Shown: one piece after another, positions 59,806-64,000 of the stretch
Layout: every line of letters starts with the position of its first letter
Numbering within the stretch: the first letter of the stretch is position 1
Source: Burkholderiaceae bacterium 16
Lineage (GTDB): Bacteria > Pseudomonadota > Gammaproteobacteria > Burkholderiales > Burkholderiaceae
NCBI GenBank assembly: GCA_000955785.1
Contig: JYOD01000019.1
Span: 62,001 to 126,000, forward strand
DNA length: 64,000 nucleotides
Reading direction: 5' to 3'
The notes under the pieces: generated by a model
The model's input: only the letters and a program-made list of their open reading frames with translations
Databases searched by the model: none
Told to the model about the DNA's origin: nothing
Program-made: the position numbers and the translations under genes

Positions 59806-61488
59806 TCAGGCAGCCTTGCGGGCATCGCGCAATTCGCGGCGCAGGATCTTGCCGACGTTGGTCTTGGGCAACTCGCCGCGGAACTCCACGTACTTGGGCC
59901 GCTTGTAACCGGTCAGGCGTTCCTTGCAGAAGGCAATCAGTTCGGCCTCGGTCAGCCCGGGGTCCTTCTTGACCACGAACAGCTTGACCACCTCGCCCGA
60001 ATGCTCGTCGGGTACCCCCACCGCCGCCACCTCGAGCACGCCGGGGCATTCCGCAACCACGCCTTCGATTTCGTTCGGATACACGTTGAACCCGGACACC
60101 AGGATCATGTCTTTCTTGCGATCGACGATCTTGGTATAACCGCGCGCGTCCATCACCCCGATATCGCCGGTCTTGAAGAAGCCGTCGGGCGTCATGACCT
60201 TGGCGGTCTCGTCCGGGCGGTTCCAGTAACCGGCCATCACCTGCGGGCCGCGAATGCAGATCTCGCCGGGCTGGCCAAGCGGCACGTCGCGGCCGTCGTC
60301 GTCGCGGATGGCGATATCGGTCGAGGGAATCGGCAGGCCGATGGTGCCGGAAAAAGCGTCGGTATCCGTGGGGTTGCAGGTGGCCGACGGCGAGGTTTCC
60401 GACAGGCCATAGCCCTCGATGATCGGACAGCCGGTCCTGGCCAGCCATTTCTTCGCCACCGCTTCCTGCACGGCCATGCCCCCGCCGTTGGCCACGCGCA
60501 GGCCGGAGAAGTCGACCTTTTCGATCTCCGGGTTGTTGATGAGCGCGTTGTACAGGGTGTTGACCGCCGGGAACATATTGAACTTGTACTTCTGCAGCTC
60601 CTTGATAAAGCCGGGGATGTCGCGCGGATTGGGGATCAGCACGCTCAGGCCGCCGCTGCGCATGCCGAGCAGGCAGCAGACCGTCAGCGCGAAGATGTGA
60701 TACAGCGGCAGCGCGGTGATGGTGATCACCTGGTCGATCGGCGCGCCCTTGGCCAGCGCAGGCTGCATCCAGGCTTCGGACTGCAGCACGTTGGAGACGA
60801 TGTTCCGGTGCAGCAGTACCGCGCCCTTCGACACGCCGGTGGTGCCGCCCGTGTACTGCAGGAAGGCGATGTCATCTGGCCCCGTATTGGCAGGCTGCAG
60901 CTGCATGCCGCGGCCCTCCTCCAGCACGGCATTGAAGCGCACGCAGTTCGGAAGCTCCCACTCCGGCACCATCTTCTTGACGTTGCGCACCAAGAAATTG
61001 ACGATCGCCCCCTTGAGCCCGCCCAGCAAGTCGCCCATGCTGGCCACCACCACATGCTTGACCGGCGTGGCGGACAGCACTTGCTGCAGCGTGGTGGCGA
61101 AGTTCTCCAGGATGACGATGGCCTCGGCGCCGCTGTCCTTGAGCTGGTGCTCCAGCTCGCGCGGCGTGTAGAGCGGATTGACGTTGACCACGACGAAGCC
61201 TGCGCGCAGCACGGCGGCCAGCACCACCGGATACTGCAACACATTGGGCATCATGATGGCCACGCGCGCGCCGGGCTTGAGCCCGCGCGACTGCAGCCAT
61301 GCGGCGAACTGCCGGGAGAGGCGGTCGAGCTCGCCGTAGGTAATCGACTTGTCCATACAGACAAAGGCGCGGCGATCGGCGTAGGTGCGGAAGGATGCTT
61401 CAAGCAACTCGGCCAGCGAGCGAAACTGGCTGCTATCGATCTCGGCGGGTACGCCGGCCGGGTAATGCTTCAGCCACAGTCTTTCCAT
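59806..61488 (-). CDS. fadD: long-chain acyl-CoA synthetase (FadD)
   Basis: A 560-residue adenylate-forming ligase that activates fatty acids with ATP and CoA at the inner membrane. The AMP-binding P-loop YTGGTTGVSKG is at 212-222; EGYGLSETSP and the late motif FFKTGDIGVMDARGYTKIVDR are present, and the C-terminal catalytic lysine lies in GKILRRELRD. Length matches E. coli FadD (561). AGGAG stands six bases before the ATG at 61488. A promoter-like element and a GAATGATCGTTC dyad lie just upstream. Confidence 0.95.
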   Translation of the reverse strand: MERLWLKHYPAGVPAEIDSSQFRSLAELLEASFRTYADRRAFVCMDKSITYGELDRLSRQFAAWLQSRGLKPGARVAIMMPNVLQYPVVLAAVLRAGFVVVNVNPLYTPRELEHQLKDSGAEAIVILENFATTLQQVLSATPVKHVVVASMGDLLGGLKGAIVNFLVRNVKKMVPEWELPNCVRFNAVLEEGRGMQLQPANTGPDDIAFLQYTGGTTGVSKGAVLLHRNIVSNVLQSEAWMQPALAKGAPIDQVITITALPLYHIFALTVCCLLGMRSGGLSVLIPNPRDIPGFIKELQKYKFNMFPAVNTLYNALINNPEIEKVDFSGLRVANGGGMAVQEAVAKKWLARTGCPIIEGYGLSETSPSATCNPTDTDAFSGTIGLPIPSTDIAIRDDDGRDVPLGQPGEICIRGPQVMAGYWNRPDETAKVMTPDGFFKTGDIGVMDARGYTKIVDRKKDMILVSGFNVYPNEIEGVVAECPGVLEVAAVGVPDEHSGEVVKLFVVKKDPGLTEAELIAFCKERLTGYKRPKYVEFRGELPKTNVGKILRRELRDARKAA

Positions 61489-61507
61489 GCGCCGTCTCCT
61501 GATTTCT

Positions 61508-61519
61508 GAATGATCGTTC
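61508..61519 (-). promoter_or_regulatory. GAATGATCGTTC dyad upstream of fadD
   Basis: A 12-base near-perfect palindrome (two mismatched pairs), 20 bases before the fadD start and just downstream of the predicted transcription start. This position suits repression. TetR-type fatty-acid regulators of betaproteobacteria use sites of this general shape, but the regulator is not proven. Confidence 0.55.
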
Positions 61520-61531
61520 GATTTTCGACAG

Positions 61532-61560
61532 ATGCTAAACGTGCGTCCCGCTTAAGACAA
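61532..61560 (-). promoter_or_regulatory. promoter-like element for fadD
   Basis: On the minus strand, TTGTCT (61555-61560) and TAGCAT (61532-61537) are 17 bases apart, each four of six to consensus. Start of transcription would fall near 61525. Confidence 0.5.
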
Positions 61561-61664
61561 CACGTTAGATGAAGTCCTCTGGATGCCGCACACCTTCTGA
61601 CGTGAAGTTTAGTGCACAGTTCAATGTGGATTCGGGAATTCCCCTAGCTCCGTGGCGGCGACCG

Positions 61665-62351
61665 TCAGGCGTGCACCGGCAGCACCATCTTCATCATATT
61701 GGTAGCCAGTTCCCGCGCCAGCGCTTCCGCTTCCATGCGTCCGGGCTCGTGCCAGGTGTACATAAAGCCAACGACGCTGCCGATTGCATGCGCGGCGACA
61801 CGTGCGTCGCCATAGCTGAATACGCCGGTACGCTTGCCTTCCTCCAGCAAGGCATAGAGGTCGCGGTAAAAGGCGCGCGCCATATTGCCCAGCCAGGCCA
61901 CCGTTTCCGGCCGCAGGTACTGGTTATCGCGAAAGCTCAGCGTGGCCGGCACATAGCAGGCGATGCAGCGGCGCGCCATTTCCAGCAGGCAGGCCTGCAG
62001 CCGCTCGCGCACCGGCAGCGCGGGATCTGCGGTCTCGCGGATAACCGGCAGGCAGGTCTGGGCCGACTCCCGGCACAGGATGTCGAAGATCTCGTATTTG
62101 TCCGTGAAGTAGTAATAGACCGCGGGCTTGGTGACACCCAGTGCGCTGCACAGGTCGTTCATCGTCATGCCGGGATAGCCCTTGGTATGGAAGAGCTGTG
62201 CGGCGGTATCGAGGATCTGGCGGCGGCGGGCTTCCTGCCGCTCGGTGATATGCGAGCGGGCGGGAGCAGTATCCAGCGCGATCTCCGGTGTCATTTCCGG
62301 CTCGGCCTCGCTGGACTTGATGGCGGGAGCGGTTTTCTGTGCAGTCGGCAT
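61665..62351 (-). CDS. TetR-family transcriptional regulator
   Basis: A 228-residue repressor. After a 35-residue disordered extension, the DNA-binding domain has RRQILDTAAQLFHTKGYPG and the helix-turn-helix MNDLCSALGVTKPAVYYYF near 63-81. The C-terminal ligand domain is the kind seen in regulators of fatty-acid and acyl-CoA genes. The ATG at 62351 is the first good start; longer frames would run through the operator region. It lies between fadD (same strand) and a divergent acyl-CoA synthetase gene, and is the natural candidate to bind the dyads between them. Confidence 0.92.
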   Translation of the reverse strand: MPTAQKTAPAIKSSEAEPEMTPEIALDTAPARSHITERQEARRRQILDTAAQLFHTKGYPGMTMNDLCSALGVTKPAVYYYFTDKYEIFDILCRESAQTCLPVIRETADPALPVRERLQACLLEMARRCIACYVPATLSFRDNQYLRPETVAWLGNMARAFYRDLYALLEEGKRTGVFSYGDARVAAHAIGSVVGFMYTWHEPGRMEAEALARELATNMMKMVLPVHA

Positions 62352-62445
62352 GACGCGATTCTCGCATGGCGCCGGGCCCGGGAAGGCCTGGCGGTCCTCG
62401 TGGACATGTTCCGCTCGCCACCTCGCCACGGCCTGGGATCCCGAC

Positions 62446-62474
62446 TTGACGCATGGCGGCGATGTCAATAGGAT
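62446..62474 (+). promoter_or_regulatory. promoter-like element for the acyl-CoA synthetase gene
   Basis: TTGACG (62446-62451; five of six) and TAGGAT (62469-62474; four of six) are 17 bases apart. The predicted start, near 62481, falls inside the first TACCC/GGGTA dyad. Confidence 0.55.
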
Positions 62475-62502
62475 CATACCCAAGGGTACATAAATATACC
62501 AA
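62473..62502 (-). promoter_or_regulatory. promoter-like element for the TetR gene
   Basis: On the minus strand, TTGGTA (62497-62502; four of six) and TATGAT (62473-62478; five of six) are 18 bases apart. The -35 falls within the second dyad and the -10 abuts the first. Confidence 0.5.
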
Positions 62503-62508
62503 AGAGTA
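62477..62508. promoter_or_regulatory. paired TetR-type operators
   Basis: Two related dyads, TACCCAAGGGTA (62477-62488, perfect arms) and TACCAAAGAGTA (62497-62508, imperfect), are centred 20 bases apart, two helical turns. They overlap both divergent promoter elements, so one bound repressor could control the TetR gene and the synthetase gene together. Confidence 0.65.
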
Positions 62509-62559
62509 AATTTCGCCAGCCTATCGGCTTGGCGGCCCACCAGCAAGGAGACACCGCCG

Positions 62560-64000
62560 ATGGACGAGACCGCCTACCTGGCAGACCTGCACGCACGCTG
62601 GCAGCGCGCGTGGCCCGAGCTCACCCCGCGCTCGCCGCAATATCCGCTGGGGCGCCAGCCGCTCACGGAGATGCTGCGGCACTGGGGCCGCGCCCGCCCC
62701 GACTGCCCGGCGGTGATCTTCTACGGCCACGAAACCAGCTATGCCCAGCTCGATGCGCAAAGCGACCGCTGTGCCGCACTGCTGGCGGCGCACGGCATCG
62801 GCGCCGGCGACCGGGTAGCGGTGCTGATGCCCAATTGCCCGCAGTTCCACATTGCCTTCTTCGGCATCCTCAAGCTGGGCGCAGTCTACGTGCCGGTCAG
62901 CCCGCTATCGCAGCGCGCCGAGTTGCAGCACGCGTTGAACGACAGCACGCCGCGTGCCCTGATCGCACTCGACCAGCTGGTGCCGCTGGTGCGCGAAACG
63001 CGCGCCGCGCTCGGCGCACAGGATCCGCTCTCGCTGCTGTTCGTGACCAGTTTCGCCGACATGGTCCCTGCCGTGCCCACGCTGGCGCTGCCGCCCATGG
63101 TGCAGGCGCCACGCTACCAATGCGAAGCGGACGACCACGCCATCGACCTGCTGCAGGCCATGGCCGCGTGCACGCACGCGGCGCCCACGGCGGCGCCATC
63201 GCTCGACGCGGTGGCCGCGCTTAACTATACCGGCGGCACCACCGGGCTGCCCAAGGGCTGCATCCATACGCAAGGCGACATGGTCGACATGGCAGCCGCG
63301 TTCGGCGCCGTCTCACTGGACATCACCGACGACAGCGTCATGCTGGGCTTCTTCCCCGAGTTCTGGATCGCCGGCGAAAACCTCTGCCTGATCTTCCCCG
63401 CCTTCTTCGGCATCCCGCTGGTGCTGCTGGCGCGCTGGGATCCCGAGACCTTCATGGCGGCAGTCCAGCGCTACCGCGTCACCAATGCCTCGATGCTGGT
63501 GGACAACGCGGTCGAGGTCATGGAGCATCCGCGCGCGGCGCAATACCAGTTGCGCTCGCTGCGCCATGTCGGCGTATCGTCCTTCGTCAAGAAGCTCAAC
63601 CTGCCCTACCGCCGCGCCTGGCAGGCGCTGACCGGCTCGGTCATCGCCGAGACCGCCTGGGGCATGACCGAGACACAGACCTGCAATACCTTTACCTGCG
63701 GCATGCAGGACGACGACCTGGACCTGCGCGCCCAGCCCATCTTTGTCGGGCTGCCCGTCCCCGGCACCGAGTTCAAGATCTGCGATTTCGAAAGCGGCGA
63801 ACTGCTGCCGCCGGGCGCCGAAGGCGAACTGTGCGTGCGCACGCCGACCCTGCTCAAGGGCTATTGGAACAAACCCGACGCCACGCGCGAATCGCTGCTC
63901 AATGGCTGGTTCCACACCGGCGACATCGGCTCGATCGACGAGCATGGTTATCTCCATTACCTGGGCCGGCGCAAGGAGATGCTCAAGGTCAATGGCATGA
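62560..64000 (+). CDS. AMP-dependent acyl-CoA synthetase (3' end outside window)
   Basis: At least 480 residues of an adenylate-forming ligase; the frame is open to the window edge, so the C-terminus with the catalytic lysine is missing. The AMP-binding loop YTGGTTGLPKG is at 223-233, AWGMTETQT and the HTGDIGSIDEHGYLHYLGR motif follow. AAGGAG stands nine bases before the ATG at 62560. It is divergent from the TetR gene and only distantly similar to fadD. The substrate is unknown; a carboxylic acid activated for beta-oxidation or a side pathway is likely. Confidence 0.92.
   Translation, partial: MDETAYLADLHARWQRAWPELTPRSPQYPLGRQPLTEMLRHWGRARPDCPAVIFYGHETSYAQLDAQSDRCAALLAAHGIGAGDRVAVLMPNCPQFHIAFFGILKLGAVYVPVSPLSQRAELQHALNDSTPRALIALDQLVPLVRETRAALGAQDPLSLLFVTSFADMVPAVPTLALPPMVQAPRYQCEADDHAIDLLQAMAACTHAAPTAAPSLDAVAALNYTGGTTGLPKGCIHTQGDMVDMAAAFGAVSLDITDDSVMLGFFPEFWIAGENLCLIFPAFFGIPLVLLARWDPETFMAAVQRYRVTNASMLVDNAVEVMEHPRAAQYQLRSLRHVGVSSFVKKLNLPYRRAWQALTGSVIAETAWGMTETQTCNTFTCGMQDDDLDLRAQPIFVGLPVPGTEFKICDFESGELLPPGAEGELCVRTPTLLKGYWNKPDATRESLLNGWFHTGDIGSIDEHGYLHYLGRRKEMLKVNGM

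Overview
The window is a dense, high-GC stretch of core chromosome from a betaproteobacterium of the Burkholderiaceae, most like Cupriavidus/Ralstonia. The evidence is the gene content and order: pilS/pilR next to ampD; pilB-pilC-pilD followed by coaE-zapD-yacG; a complete mraZ-to-ftsZ division and cell-wall cluster followed by lpxC and secA; a trimeric Gram-negative porin; and a Bug-type periplasmic solute-binding protein. There is no phage, insertion sequence, CRISPR array or plasmid module. The species assignment is inferred from gene order and protein character, not from a database search.

Layout. (1) 186-5890, minus strand: a CcsA/YpjD-like membrane protein, a small zinc-ribbon membrane protein, the PilS/PilR two-component pair and the AmpD amidase. 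(2) 5988-8004, plus: ffh (signal recognition particle) and a purine phosphoribosyltransferase. (3) 7988-13787, minus: proS, a lytic transglycosylase, a prolyl-4-hydroxylase-like dioxygenase, an AraC regulator and two LysE/RhtB exporters, tightly packed. (4) 13972-19966: rppH and a lipoprotein (plus), then proB, obgE, rpmA and rplU (minus), then ispB (plus). (5) 20040-21554: a small lower-GC patch with a frameshifted membrane protein gene, a MarR-like regulator and tRNA-Pro(CGG). (6) 21744-27636, plus: pilB, pilC, pilD, coaE, zapD, yacG. (7) 27667-36750, minus except dciA: a MutT-like Nudix hydrolase, a DUF815 ATPase, argJ, secA, a frameshifted M23 peptidase, a DciA-like gene (plus), lpxC and a peroxiredoxin. 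(8) 37268-54884, minus: the whole dcw cluster, mraZ-rsmH-ftsL-ftsI-murE-murF-mraY-murD-ftsW-murG-murC-ddlB-ftsQ-ftsA-ftsZ, with eight 4-base ATGA overlaps. (9) 55388-64000: coq7, a porin, a Bug receptor with a MarR regulator and lipoprotein, fadD, a TetR regulator and a divergent acyl-CoA synthetase cut by the window edge.

The most useful non-coding signals are: an array of four 10-bp repeats overlapping the mraZ promoter (probable MraZ operator); a pair of TACCC/GGGTA dyads covering both promoters between the TetR gene and the acyl-CoA synthetase gene; a GAATGATCGTTC dyad just downstream of a promoter-like element of fadD; and a GTACAGT direct repeat upstream of one LysE exporter gene. Two genes appear frameshifted: the M23 peptidase, which also carries an 11-G tract, and the membrane protein beside tRNA-Pro. 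I did not find a convincing new multi-gene system. The closest is the tightly packed proS-transglycosylase-hydroxylase-AraC-exporter run, offered only as a hypothesis.
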